This document shows positions 15,859 through 25,224 of a stretch of DNA of 64,000 nucleotides, one piece after another. The notes below the pieces were generated by a model. It was not told the origin of the DNA. It made no database searches and saw only the letters and a program-made list of their open reading frames with translations. This stretch comes from Halieaceae bacterium (GTDB taxonomy: Bacteria; Pseudomonadota; Gammaproteobacteria; Pseudomonadales; Halieaceae), in contig CACNSR010000008.1 of assembly GCA_902623175.1 (NCBI GenBank), positions 34,805 through 98,804 on the forward strand. The letters are read 5' to 3'. The position numbers were made by a program, and so were the translations under genes. The first letter of the stretch is position 1; each line of letters opens with the position of its first letter.

Positions 15859-18800
15859 TCACGCCGCAATTTTGTGAGCCACCTCTATATATTGGGTGTC
15901 ACCGTAAAATTCACTCAGTAGTTGTGATCGCGCTGCCAGTAGCGCTTGTCGATTTCTGGCTTTCACATGACCGTAGCCACGCAATTTCTCCGGCAGCTTC
16001 ATGAGTTGTTGCGCAGCCCGGTAATTGTCTGGCGCAAGCAGGTCGCAAACTTTAGCCAGGTCTGCTTGATAACGCGCCAAATCCTCTCTCTCCTGCCTGC
16101 GCTCGCTGGTGAGTGCAAAAACATCCCATCTTGTTCCGCGGAGCCACTTTAGTTTGGCGAGTATGCGAAACATCGGCATTAGCCAGGAACCAAACTCATA
16201 TTTTTTAGCTTTGCCCGTATTTGGGTCGGCTTTGCTCAGTAAAGGCGGTGCCAAATGAAACCGGATCGAGTAATTGCCTGTGAACTGCGCATTGAGTTTC
16301 GCGCGGAAGGCATCATCACTGTGCAGACGCGCCACTTCATATTCGTCTTTATAGGCCATGAGCTTGAAAAGTTGCAGGGCGACGGTATGGGTTAGCGAAT
16401 CGCCCGCTTCCGGGTCTCTGTCTACACAGCGCACCTTTTCAATTTGATCGAGATAACGTTGTGCATAGCCCACACTTTGATACGCCACGAGCCGTTGAAA
16501 CCGATCCTCAATCACTTGATCCAGCGTGAATTCGGCATCAGTGTTTGACGATTCTTGGGGTAGCAGCGACTCAACTAGCTCAGGTTGATTGGCGAACCGG
16601 CGGCCAAGGAGAAACGCATTCTTATTAAATTCAACCGCCACCCCGTTCAATTCAATCGCGCGCTCCAGCGCCGGCTCACCTACAGGTACCCAGCCGCGCT
16701 GCCAGGCATACCCCAACATAAAGAGATTGGTGCCGATGGCATCTCCCGTTAACTGCAGGGCGATGTCGGAGGCGTGAATAAACTCCAGTTTCTCACCCAC
16801 TTGCGCAATCACCTTTTGCCTCATCCCCCCAGCCGGAAAATGCACATCGGGATCCTGAACGAAAGCGGCTGTGGGCTGCTCGTTGTCATTAATCACAGCG
16901 TGGGTGCGCCCGTGGGCTACCTTGCCCATGGCCTCATAGCCTGTGCTCACCACCAGATCGCATGCAATCAACAGATCGGCTTCTCCCGCAGGGATGCGAA
17001 CAGCTTTGATGTCGTCCTGTGCACTGGCGACGCGCACATGGCTAACGACTGCGCCAAATTTTTGCGCGAGTCCTGTCTGATTTAATGTTGCGCAACCTTT
17101 GCCCTCGATATGTGCCGCCATAGCGATCAGCGAGGTGATGGTTAACACCCCAGTGCCACCGATGCCCGCCACAACCGTATTCCAGGGTTGATCGAGAGAC
17201 GGCAAGTCAGGCTGGGGCAACGGATCGAAAATAGGCTCCGCCGACTGCGCTGGCTGGGTTTTGCGCAGCTCTCCGCCAACGACCGACACGAAGCTTGGGC
17301 AAAAGCCTTTTAGACAGCTGAAATCGTGGTTACAGGCGCTTTGATCAATCTGGCGTTTTTTGCCCAGCACCGTTTGCTTGGGGAGCACCGAGAGGCAGTT
17401 TGACTCGACGCTACAATCACCACAGCCTTCGCACACTGCCTCGTTGATCACGACACGACGATCAGCGTGGCGCATCTTCCCTTTTTTACGACGGCGCCTT
17501 TTTTCGGCTGCACAGGTCTGTTGATACACAATGACAGAGGTTCCCTTGAACTCTCTGAGCTCCAACATCAAGGCTTCGTATTGGTCCCGGTGCGTCAGGC
17601 TAAAGCCCGGTATGGTGTCAAACCGCCCCCGCCAGTCTTCCGGCGCATCAGATACCAGCGCGATGCGTCTCACCCCTTCGCCGCTTAACTGACGGATGAG
17701 ATCGCCAATGCTCAGAGAGCCATCGACCGGTTGCCCGCCTGTCATCGCGACGGCGTCGTTATAGAGGATCTTGTAGGTGATATTCACTCCGGCGGCGACC
17801 GCCGCACGAATCGCCAGCGTGCCTGAATGAAAATAAGTGCCGTCGCCCAGGTTCTGGAACACGTGCTGAGTCTCGGTAAATGGTGCCTGCCCAATCCAAG
17901 TCGCGCCCTCACCTCCCATTTGAGTGAAGGTATGCGTGGGGCGATCTGGCATCCAGGTGGCCATGTAGTGGCAACCAATGCCGCCCAGCGCATGGCTCCC
18001 CTCTGGCACTTTGGTGGAGGTGTTATGGGGACAACCCGAACAAAAATGAGGAACCCGTTCGATGGTTTGATAGGGCGCAGCGAGCGACTTTTCTTTTTCC
18101 TCAATCCACCGGATACGTTGCTCTAGCAATTCACTAGAGAAGAATCCTCGAATCCGATCGGCGATGACCAGCGCGACCATCGCCGGCGTCAGCTCTCCCA
18201 CATTGGTCAGTAGATCTCGACCGACCTCATCAAACTCGCCAACCACCCTTGGCCGGCTGCCTACTGGGTAGTTATAGAGCTGAGAGGTCAGTTGATCCTC
18301 AATAATAGAGCGTTTCTCTTCGACAACCAGAATCTCTTCGAGCCCCTCGGCAAAGTCATGGGTCAGCCGCGGTTCCAACGGCCAGGGCATGCCAACTTTG
18401 AAAACCCTGATGCCGATTTCGGCGCCAATGGCCTCGGTAATACCCATGTCCTCAAGCGCCTGCATGACATCGAGGTATGCCTTACCCGACGTGATGATGC
18501 CAAAGCGAGGGTTGGAGCTATCCAGTACTAAACGATTTAGGCGGTTGACCCTGGCAAACTCGCGGGCCGCATAGATTTTATATTTGTTGAGGCGAAGCTC
18601 CTGCTGCAGCGGCTTGTCGGGCCATCTGGCGTGCACACCGTCGGCGGGCAGTTCAAATTCTTCCGGTATGATGATATCCACGCGGTCGGAATTAATGTCA
18701 GCGGAAATCGCCGAGTCCATGTTTTCTGTGATGGCCTTCAGGCCGACCCAACAGCCTGAATACCGGGATAGCTCCCAACCGAAAATACCCAGATCCAGCA

Positions 18801-19353
18801 CCTCCTGCACGTTAGCCGGCGCCAGTACAGGCACAGAGGCGCCAATGAACATGTGTTCAGACTGGTGGGGCAGGGTCGAGGATTTGCAGGCGTGGTCATC
18901 ACCTGCCACCGCGAGCACACCACCATAGCGAGACGTGCCAAAGGCGTTCGCATGCTTTATGACGTCCATGCTCCGGTCAACGCCAGGGCCTTTGCCGTAC
19001 CACATCCCAAAAACACCATCGAAGCGCGCGCCCTCGGACAGGTTGGTCTGTTGGCTGCCCCACACCGATGTCGCAGCAAGGTCCTCATTAACGCCCGGCT
19101 GGAAGTGAATCTGGTGGGCGTCGAGGTATTCGGTAGCTTTCCACATGGCTTGATCGACGCCGCCCAGAGGGCTGCCACGATAGCCAGAGACGAAGCCCGC
19201 AGTATTGAGACCTCGCTTCAAATCCCTTTTTCTTTGCAGCATTGGAAGGCGAACCAGCGCCTCAATGCCAGTCATGTACGCGGATGTGTGGTCGTGAGTG
19301 TACTTGTCGTCCAGTGACACTCTCCGCAACGGCGGTCGCTCTGCCTGCCCCAT
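15859..19353 (-). CDS. Fused indolepyruvate:ferredoxin oxidoreductase family protein
   Basis: About 1164 residues from ATG 19353 (AGAGG 8 bases upstream). All parts of a 2-oxoacid:ferredoxin oxidoreductase are in one chain: an N-terminal TPP pyrimidine domain (FVSGYRGSPLGGVDQ), a TPP-binding part with FCSGCPHNTS and GGIGCH, a ferredoxin-like segment with CEGCGDCSVESNC and later CNHDFSCLKGFCP, and a C-terminal gamma-type domain with GIGGTGVLTITSLIAMAAH. It would decarboxylate aryl- or branched-chain 2-oxoacids from amino-acid breakdown to acyl-CoA, reducing ferredoxin. The long aerobic form is common in Proteobacteria. A divergent Lrp-type regulator 137 bp away fits amino-acid control. Confidence 0.92.
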   Translation of the reverse strand: MGQAERPPLRRVSLDDKYTHDHTSAYMTGIEALVRLPMLQRKRDLKRGLNTAGFVSGYRGSPLGGVDQAMWKATEYLDAHQIHFQPGVNEDLAATSVWGSQQTNLSEGARFDGVFGMWYGKGPGVDRSMDVIKHANAFGTSRYGGVLAVAGDDHACKSSTLPHQSEHMFIGASVPVLAPANVQEVLDLGIFGWELSRYSGCWVGLKAITENMDSAISADINSDRVDIIIPEEFELPADGVHARWPDKPLQQELRLNKYKIYAAREFARVNRLNRLVLDSSNPRFGIITSGKAYLDVMQALEDMGITEAIGAEIGIRVFKVGMPWPLEPRLTHDFAEGLEEILVVEEKRSIIEDQLTSQLYNYPVGSRPRVVGEFDEVGRDLLTNVGELTPAMVALVIADRIRGFFSSELLEQRIRWIEEKEKSLAAPYQTIERVPHFCSGCPHNTSTKVPEGSHALGGIGCHYMATWMPDRPTHTFTQMGGEGATWIGQAPFTETQHVFQNLGDGTYFHSGTLAIRAAVAAGVNITYKILYNDAVAMTGGQPVDGSLSIGDLIRQLSGEGVRRIALVSDAPEDWRGRFDTIPGFSLTHRDQYEALMLELREFKGTSVIVYQQTCAAEKRRRRKKGKMRHADRRVVINEAVCEGCGDCSVESNCLSVLPKQTVLGKKRQIDQSACNHDFSCLKGFCPSFVSVVGGELRKTQPAQSAEPIFDPLPQPDLPSLDQPWNTVVAGIGGTGVLTITSLIAMAAHIEGKGCATLNQTGLAQKFGAVVSHVRVASAQDDIKAVRIPAGEADLLIACDLVVSTGYEAMGKVAHGRTHAVINDNEQPTAAFVQDPDVHFPAGGMRQKVIAQVGEKLEFIHASDIALQLTGDAIGTNLFMLGYAWQRGWVPVGEPALERAIELNGVAVEFNKNAFLLGRRFANQPELVESLLPQESSNTDAEFTLDQVIEDRFQRLVAYQSVGYAQRYLDQIEKVRCVDRDPEAGDSLTHTVALQLFKLMAYKDEYEVARLHSDDAFRAKLNAQFTGNYSIRFHLAPPLLSKADPNTGKAKKYEFGSWLMPMFRILAKLKWLRGTRWDVFALTSERRQEREDLARYQADLAKVCDLLAPDNYRAAQQLMKLPEKLRGYGHVKARNRQALLAARSQLLSEFYGDTQYIEVAHKIAA

Positions 19354-19490
19354 GTGCTTGCCTCTTTGCTCAAGCATGCCTCGGGATATTATGGGTCGCG
19401 GAGACGGGGGAATTTATCTTAAATATTTGCCTCGCAGCCATGAAACGCATAAAATACCCTTTTATATGATTTAAAAAGATATTTTTATTC

Positions 19491-19964
19491 ATGATTATTG
19501 ATTCAACCGACAAGAAACTGCTCAGCTTGCTTCAAGAGGACGCCAACATCAGCACCTCGGCACTGGCGGAAAGGTTGCACATCTCACAGTCCCCTTGCTG
19601 GCGGCGCATTAATCGGCTGGAGGAGCAAGGGATCATTCAAAAGCGAGTCGCGGTGTTGGATCGCGAAGCGCTTGGCATGAGTGTTGTGGTATTTGCGACC
19701 GTTAATCTGACCCAAACGGGCAGACAAAACCTGATCGAGTTTGAGCAGATGATCAAAGGCCATCCCGAGGTATTAGAGTGCTACACGATGACCGGCATCT
19801 GGGACTACGTCCTCAAGATCGTCACGCGCGATGTCCGACACTACGAGGACTTTGTCAGGAACACGCTGAGTGCGAGCGACTTGATCAGAGAGCTACATTC
19901 ACACGTCGCCGTGACAGAAATTAAGAACACTTCCGCGCTGCCCCTGGCCGCACAACTAGGCTAG
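19491..19964 (+). CDS. Lrp/AsnC-family transcriptional regulator
   Basis: 157 residues. An N-terminal helix-turn-helix (DKKLLSLLQEDANISTSALA, then LHISQSPCWRRINRLEEQGII) is followed by a RAM ligand-binding domain (VVVFATVNL, HPEVLECYTMTGIWDYVLKI). It is divergent from the indolepyruvate oxidoreductase gene and probably regulates it in response to an amino acid. The 137-bp gap is AT-rich near the start (TTTATATGATTTAAAAAG), as Lrp-type operators often are, but I cannot define a site. No strong ribosome site is visible. Confidence 0.93.
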   Translation: MIIDSTDKKLLSLLQEDANISTSALAERLHISQSPCWRRINRLEEQGIIQKRVAVLDREALGMSVVVFATVNLTQTGRQNLIEFEQMIKGHPEVLECYTMTGIWDYVLKIVTRDVRHYEDFVRNTLSASDLIRELHSHVAVTEIKNTSALPLAAQLG

Positions 19965-20020
19965 CGAGGCGCACTGAGCGTCTTTCGCGTGATCCTAGTT
20001 GCCTTCCCAAACCGCTAGAG

Positions 20021-20105
20021 CCTGTGTTTTTGTTCACCTTTATTTTTTCGAAATCGTACGTTTTAACGTGTTTCTTTGCGTGGACACTATCGCGGCAAGG
20101 GATTG
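20021..20105 (+). repeat. Hairpin-ended interspersed repeat, copy 2
   Basis: AAATCGTACGTTTTAACGTG followed by TTTCTTTGCGTGGACACTAT aligns base for base with 2792-2847, and the T-rich leader (CCTGTGTTTTTGTTC) resembles the one before copy 1. Its terminal hairpin (CACTATC with GGGATTG) is degraded. It lies at the left edge of the AT-rich signalling block. Confidence 0.55.
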
Positions 20106-20211
20106 ATCAAAGCCCAACGGGCGAATCTCACGCTAATTTCGCCAAGCTTAAACATTAGACTTTGGCACACAAGTTACGGCATGCTCTAGTAACATCTGAG
20201 TCAACCTACAC

Positions 20212-20493
20212 ATGAAAAATTCATTTGCGACGTTTTTTTGCTGGTGGGCGTTCTTGCACGTCATTTGGATGGTTCTAACGTTTATTTTGTGGGGCATCAT
20301 AGACATAGATGACAACAGTCTGATAACCCTCACATCCGAATTTATCTACGACTGCTACGCCTTCGGTCTGTTCCAAATGAATGGATGGGCAATTCTTGGC
20401 TTTGCCCCTGCAGTATGGGCCACCTTAAGAGTTACAACTGGACGATGGTGCATTCTGCCGTGGAGGAAAAAGTGGCAGCTAGACTCCCTCTAG
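20212..20493 (+). CDS. Small inner-membrane protein of unknown function
   Basis: 93 residues. Two hydrophobic segments are apparent, FFCWWAFLHVIWMVLTFILW (residues 8-27) and a weaker one around MNGWAILGFAPAVWATL, with a basic tail (WRKKW). The family is not recognised. No strong ribosome site precedes the ATG. It is isolated between the Lrp gene and the cyclase gene and may or may not belong to the signalling block. Confidence 0.5.
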   Translation: MKNSFATFFCWWAFLHVIWMVLTFILWGIIDIDDNSLITLTSEFIYDCYAFGLFQMNGWAILGFAPAVWATLRVTTGRWCILPWRKKWQLDSL

Positions 20494-20650
20494 TAGCCGC
20501 CACAAAAACGCATCGAGCTCAAAGTGGTAGGCTCCCAAGAAAGCATTTCTAGCCAAAAACACGTGTAGGGTGAACCTTGATAGAACCAAACATGCGAAGG
20601 TTATCCTGGGGTAGCAGCCCTCAAGCGATGCGGCTGCTGGAGCAAAGGCG

Positions 20651-21670
20651 ATGAGTAAAGATATATTTGCTCAAGAATCAAAGATTTTATCGGAAGCAAA
20701 GACACATCTTAGCGATGAGCCCATTCGGCCTGAGATCTATGCTGAGCTGGTCTCTAATTATGGAAAACTGCTAAGAACTACAAAAAAAATTATCAAGCTG
20801 AGTGATAAAAACGAGGATAAACTGAATGAGCTGAAGAGCGAAGCAGTGGAAAGCAGTGCAAAGCTGCAAAGCATCTCTTCTCAACTCTCTAAATTCCTAT
20901 CTCCACAACTTTACGACTCTATATTCTCTGGTTCGCGAGCTGGGACTAGAGCCACTAGACGTAAGAAGCTGACAGTATTTTTTTCTGATCTTTGTGGTTT
21001 CACGGATTTCGTAGAGAGTGTGGAATCGGAAGACGTTACGCACGTTTTAAATCTTTATTTGGAGACTATGACCAACATAGCTCTCAACTATGGCGCTACC
21101 ATCGATAAATATATCGGTGATGGAATCATGCTTTTTTTCGGCGACCCAGAAAGCAAAGGAATTAAAGAAGACGCCCTCAGCTGCGTGAAAATGGCGATGG
21201 AAATGCAGAGAGGGCTTGAAGAGCTCTCCGACGAGTGGTCTCAGTATGGTTTAAAAGAACCGCTCAAGATGCGCATAGGAATCGATACAGGGTTCGCCAC
21301 AGTGGGAAATTTTGGATCTGAATCTCGGCTCGATTACACCGCTATTGGATCAGCAGTGAACCGAGCATCTAGGCTAGAGTCTGCAGCTGAGAACGGTTCT
21401 ATATACATTTCCGAGGACACTTATCGCTTGATTGAAGAACACGTCGAAGCTACTGCGCTGCCCTCCCTGAACCTCAAAGGAATTGGCGATTTCAACGCAA
21501 GGAAGGTGGTCGGCGAGGTGGATTCGGACTCAATTACCATCTCCGTAGGTACAAGGAACTTTTCTTTGGTACCAGAACAAATGTCAGCAGCAGAACTTCA
21601 TAAGATGCAATCTTCTCTAGAATCGGCGCTCAAAAAGCTGAGCAAATATTCTGAAAAAAAGCGATCTTAA
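20651..21670 (+). CDS. Soluble class III adenylate/guanylate cyclase with N-terminal stalk
   Basis: 339 residues, no membrane segment. Residues 25-60 carry YGKLLRTTKKIIKLSDKNED, the Y-x-x-LL-(x)n-SD-x-N stalk pattern I associate with diguanylate cyclases and other output enzymes activated by SiaC-type partners. A coiled coil (60-85) leads to the catalytic domain: metal Asp113 (FFSDLCGF) and Asp157 (YIGDGIM), base-recognising Lys153 and Thr230, and transition-state Asn237/Arg241 (VNRASRLE). The set is complete, so it should be active, with ATP the likelier substrate. A basic coiled tail follows (290-339). GGAG lies 8 bases before the ATG. It converges on the SiaB-like gene, stops 4 bp apart. 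Confidence 0.9.
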   Translation: MSKDIFAQESKILSEAKTHLSDEPIRPEIYAELVSNYGKLLRTTKKIIKLSDKNEDKLNELKSEAVESSAKLQSISSQLSKFLSPQLYDSIFSGSRAGTRATRRKKLTVFFSDLCGFTDFVESVESEDVTHVLNLYLETMTNIALNYGATIDKYIGDGIMLFFGDPESKGIKEDALSCVKMAMEMQRGLEELSDEWSQYGLKEPLKMRIGIDTGFATVGNFGSESRLDYTAIGSAVNRASRLESAAENGSIYISEDTYRLIEEHVEATALPSLNLKGIGDFNARKVVGEVDSDSITISVGTRNFSLVPEQMSAAELHKMQSSLESALKKLSKYSEKKRS

Positions 21671-21674
21671 TTTT

Positions 21675-22220
21675 TCAAGTTACCCAGCCCCGATAAATGA
21701 AGAGATCGCCCTCTTCAGTATTTTTGAAATCAAATTCGAACTTTGAAACTCTTCTGGCCATATCTATAAAACCAAGACCCGCACCGACTGAATTGTCAGG
21801 AGGACCATCACGGAGTCTTTGTTTATAAAGTGTTCTTAGTTCTTCTTGGTCCTTGGTACTGAGCTCGCTTAACGTGTTCTGTAGCATCGCTCTTTTTTCT
21901 GGTGCTATTACATTTACCGCCTCAATCAGGAACCCGTCCTCGATTACGCTAATAGCAATAGTGCCAATGCTGTCTCCTGATGACTTTGTTTTATGATGCG
22001 AGTATCTAATTATGTTCTGCGCCTGCTCTATAAAAACACCAAAAACCCTTCGCGATAAAGCTTCTTGCGTTTCCTTATCGGAGATTTGGTGCTTTACTGG
22101 ATTAGACATTGTTGTCAGCAATTCCTCGTTCATGGGCCCCGAATAGCAAAATAACGTCTGCCTTTCCTGCATATAGCTATGCAATGCAACTGTTTCGTCA
22201 CTTCGAGTATTTTTAGTCAT
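21675..22220 (-). CDS. siaB: SiaB-like protein kinase (DUF6272, HATPase fold)
   Basis: About 181 residues from ATG 22220 (a GTG at 22250 is the alternative). The early YMQERQTLFCYSGPMNEELL and the core IEQAQNIIRYSHH (N-box of a GHKL ATPase) with a late SVGAGLGFIDMAR (Gly-rich ATP lid) match the SiaB group, kinases that phosphorylate SiaC in Pseudomonas aeruginosa. Here the gene lies directly after the SiaC-like and SiaA-like genes on the same strand. The expected role is to phosphorylate and thereby inactivate the SiaC-like protein. Symbol by similarity only. Confidence 0.8.
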   Translation of the reverse strand: MTKNTRSDETVALHSYMQERQTLFCYSGPMNEELLTTMSNPVKHQISDKETQEALSRRVFGVFIEQAQNIIRYSHHKTKSSGDSIGTIAISVIEDGFLIEAVNVIAPEKRAMLQNTLSELSTKDQEELRTLYKQRLRDGPPDNSVGAGLGFIDMARRVSKFEFDFKNTEEGDLFIYRGWVT

Positions 22221-22275
22221 ATCGGCCGCGCTCCAGTGGTAAATAACCACAATCTACTAGGTAGGCTTCCGCCCA

Positions 22276-22638
22276 CTAGATCACAACTAAGTTGTAGCAA
22301 CAGTGACTCAGGTCTTCCTCAAAATCTTCTCCAGCCTCTTGCATAGTGTCATCGTCACTGCGGTATCTCCAGTTGATCGTGATCTTTCGACCGGCTTCCG
22401 AGGCGCCTTCAAGAAAATCAAAAAAATCAAACAGGAACTTCGCTGAAGAACTGTTGAAGTAATAAAGTTCAACATCGACCGTGAAAGCACCTTCACTCTG
22501 ATTCAGCCCTTCGTCCAATGCTTGCATCACGGGATCGGCCCACTCTGAAATATTTTCGGGATAGCATTCCCCGCGCACTAGACACCGATCAGATTCTATT
22601 TCCACTAGGGGCGTTCTCTGAGTAGCCTCAAAAATCAT
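22276..22638 (-). CDS. siaC: SiaC-like regulatory phosphoprotein (DUF1987)
   Basis: About 120 residues; the second ATG (22638) is preferred because GGAGA abuts the first (22644). It carries the DUF1987 pattern: GECYPENISEW near residue 23, the YYFNSSSAKFLFDFFDFLE core (59-77), INWRYRSDDDTM and a final EDFEEDLSHC. In P. aeruginosa SiaC a threonine in the matching loop is phosphorylated by SiaB and dephosphorylated by SiaA; here the loop (residues 63-65) has only serines. Unphosphorylated SiaC there binds and activates a diguanylate cyclase. None is visible in this window, and the nearest stalk-bearing enzyme is the cyclase at 20651. Confidence 0.85.
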   Translation of the reverse strand: MIFEATQRTPLVEIESDRCLVRGECYPENISEWADPVMQALDEGLNQSEGAFTVDVELYYFNSSSAKFLFDFFDFLEGASEAGRKITINWRYRSDDDTMQEAGEDFEEDLSHCCYNLVVI

Positions 22639-22666
22639 TGTCATTCTCCAAAACCTTCGCGCAATG

Positions 22667-24886
22667 CTACCCCTCCGAGGTCCGGAAGGTGAATGCTAAT
22701 AATGTCAAATCATCTCTGAACGGTGACTCCCCCCGATAAGCATCTACACCGCCCATAACGCCAGAGACTATGGCCGAAGGAGAAGAATCTTGCGTATCGC
22801 TCATAAGTTTAATAGCCCGCCTGCGACCAAAGGCAACGGGCTGCTCGCCGGGACCCATAACATCGGTTATGCCGTCCGTGAGCATCACGAAGGTTCCATC
22901 ACAGTCTGGCACGTTATTTGTAGTAAAGGTGAAATCAGAGCTAAAGCGGCTGCTGCCCACTGATTTACGATCTCCTTTCGTTTCAAAAGTGCCCGTATCT
23001 GTGATTTTAAAAAGCGACGACTTGGCGCCTGCAAAGCTCAACTGGCGACTTTGCCTGTCATAAATACACACTCCCCCGTCAAAGCCCTCATCACTCGTAT
23101 TTTTCTGATCAGTCCTGGTAAGTGTGGCTCTCAATGCGCGATTCACCTTTGATAAATACTCTCCCGCAGTTTGCTCTGACTCGACCTCAATAGCGCTCTC
23201 TAAATGGCCTCGAGCAATGATGGACAAAAACGCTCCGGGTACGCCATGACCAGTGCAATCAATAACCGAGATATAAATTTTTTGCGGGTACTCCTTTATG
23301 AAGTAAATATCGCCGCCGACAATATCTCTGGGCCGCCACCAAACTTCCATTTCCATTTCGTCGGGTAATACGGACGGCAATAACGCGTTCTGAAGTTTTG
23401 CTGCGTATCTTATGGAACTGCCTATTTCGTCTCTTGCCGCTACCAATTCATGAGTTCGCGCTTCAATCAGATTGGCCACTTCGTCGGACATCGTCGAAAA
23501 CGCACGAGACATGAGCTCAATAGACACGTTCTCCTTTTGCTCATCATTTCCTGCTGAAAGGGCACGTCTCATTTCCGTTATCTCCCGTCGAAGCATGCCA
23601 CGAGCGCTTCCTTCTAGCTGCTCTGATAAAAGAGACATCTTCTCAAAAATTATTTGATCCCTTTTTTCGCGCCTCTCGGCCCTGGAAGCATTCTCCCGCT
23701 CAGCTTCAATTCTATGTTGTCGGTAATCGTTGATCGTCGTTTGCAGCCTGCTCACCTCATCCGTCCGCGAACCCTTGTATTCTTTGGCCTCGCCCTCTGA
23801 CGTGGAAAGATCGCCTTCCCTAATTCGCTCAAGGGCCTTGATTGACTCCAATATTCTATTGAAGGACTTCGATGTCACCGAAGATACTAGGCCAAGTATC
23901 AGCAATGAAAGGCTCAAAAATATAATAAGAGTCAGCCTTTGAGCGCCTTCTAGAGCGTCAATCAGTTCAGTTTGATCATCGAAAATTAAAATACGAAATT
24001 CGCTTGGCCTCACTTGCTTACTGAAGGGTATCGACGAAACACGGAACGACAGATCATTCTCCACATAACTGTACTTAAAAGTTTTTTGAACAGCCCCAAA
24101 AGAAATAGCCGACTTGATAAGCAGCGATAGAATTTCAGGCCGGGATTCACCGTAGTAGTCATGAACAGTGATCACTTGATCACCAACCGCCAACGCCGAC
24201 TCGATTTCAAAGTTCTCCGAAAATTGTTCCAGGCTCTCGATAACATTCCTTCCTATGACCACAATGGCTATAGGCTCGTTACTTGATCCTGGCAGAGTGA
24301 ACGACAACGTATCGTTAACGGATAGAGGCTGTGCTTGAGATGCATCTGCAATAGTAGTTACGTGCCTGCGAGGCCCATCATCTAGAGAATCAATAAAATC
24401 ATCGAATTGATGAGAATAGTCTGGGATCGAATTTGGCGAGCACGGGTCAGCGCCAACTGCATACAGGCTGGACTCACAAAAAATAAGTTGTCCGTCAGCC
24501 CCATAAACTTTCGCATAGGTGATGCGACTCTCGGCTATCGGACTAGCGAAGACGCGGTCGAGAAGTTGCGCGGCCCTTTCTAACTGATCATTTTCAAGTG
24601 CCTGCAGAAGCGGGTTTGTAGTGTTGGTCCTGTCAAACGCATCTAACTTCGGATCCCAGAAATCCCTATTCCGTTGGCTGCCATCCAAAGGGTCAAATGC
24701 GAGAAGCCCCGTTACGAACTTAGTATCTAAATCTGTCAGCCATGCCGAGGAGTGTGCAACCAAGGTTTCTTGCGAGCTGTAGTCATTGTGCGCATCATTC
24801 AGCTCACGAAAAGAGAGAAAATTCGCGGCGAATAGGCAGGCAATGCCAACGAATATAATGAGTAACGTTTTTTTCTTTATTGTCAT
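22667..24886 (-). CDS. siaA: SiaA-like membrane receptor PP2C/SpoIIE phosphatase
   Basis: About 739 residues from ATG 24886. TM1 at 4-22 is followed by a large periplasmic sensor (about 25-315) with FDPLDGSQRNRDFWDP and a Cys pair in FCESSLYAVGADPC (137 and 149), TM2 at 318-337 (LTLIIFLSLSLLILGLVSS), HAMP (about 340-395), a helical linker and a SpoIIE/PP2C domain with VGGDIYF (metal Asp526), IDCTGHGVPGAF (Asp543) and MLTDGITD. In P. aeruginosa SiaA removes phosphate from SiaC in response to a signal. It heads the A-C-B run. The sensor and linker are clearly paralogous to the receptor cyclase at 25805. Confidence 0.9.
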   Translation of the reverse strand: MTIKKKTLLIIFVGIACLFAANFLSFRELNDAHNDYSSQETLVAHSSAWLTDLDTKFVTGLLAFDPLDGSQRNRDFWDPKLDAFDRTNTTNPLLQALENDQLERAAQLLDRVFASPIAESRITYAKVYGADGQLIFCESSLYAVGADPCSPNSIPDYSHQFDDFIDSLDDGPRRHVTTIADASQAQPLSVNDTLSFTLPGSSNEPIAIVVIGRNVIESLEQFSENFEIESALAVGDQVITVHDYYGESRPEILSLLIKSAISFGAVQKTFKYSYVENDLSFRVSSIPFSKQVRPSEFRILIFDDQTELIDALEGAQRLTLIIFLSLSLLILGLVSSVTSKSFNRILESIKALERIREGDLSTSEGEAKEYKGSRTDEVSRLQTTINDYRQHRIEAERENASRAERREKRDQIIFEKMSLLSEQLEGSARGMLRREITEMRRALSAGNDEQKENVSIELMSRAFSTMSDEVANLIEARTHELVAARDEIGSSIRYAAKLQNALLPSVLPDEMEMEVWWRPRDIVGGDIYFIKEYPQKIYISVIDCTGHGVPGAFLSIIARGHLESAIEVESEQTAGEYLSKVNRALRATLTRTDQKNTSDEGFDGGVCIYDRQSRQLSFAGAKSSLFKITDTGTFETKGDRKSVGSSRFSSDFTFTTNNVPDCDGTFVMLTDGITDVMGPGEQPVAFGRRRAIKLMSDTQDSSPSAIVSGVMGGVDAYRGESPFRDDLTLLAFTFRTSEG

Positions 24887-25224
24887 CAAGCAATTTCCAT
24901 CCGCGCACATCTCTCAGCGAATTTATCGCGCGTTTAAACCACAACCCCTACTGAAGACTAAAATCTGCCCCTGAGAAGAGCGGCTCAAACCATGTAGAGT
25001 GTAGCGATAACGTACCTTGAAAGTTGATTAGAATGAACCCTGAGTGCTTGGACGAGCCCAGTGCCGAAGAGTGTACCTTCATCGAAGGGCGTTAAGAAAC
25101 GGCTTCGTGCACCATGGGACTTAACTAATAACCGGTAGCGAAATGCGAATGCCGGTGCAGACACTAAAGTAATATCGATCTGACGGCATTCCGTCGGCTG
25201 AACCAGATGATAAGGAGAGACCCG
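24887..25224. other. Divergent intergenic region, siaA-like / peroxidase
   Basis: 338 bp between divergent genes. It must hold both promoters, but I find no clear operator, RNA or repeat in it. A TTAACTAATAACCGG stretch near 25120 is the only AT-rich box and is not convincing. Confidence 0.3.
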
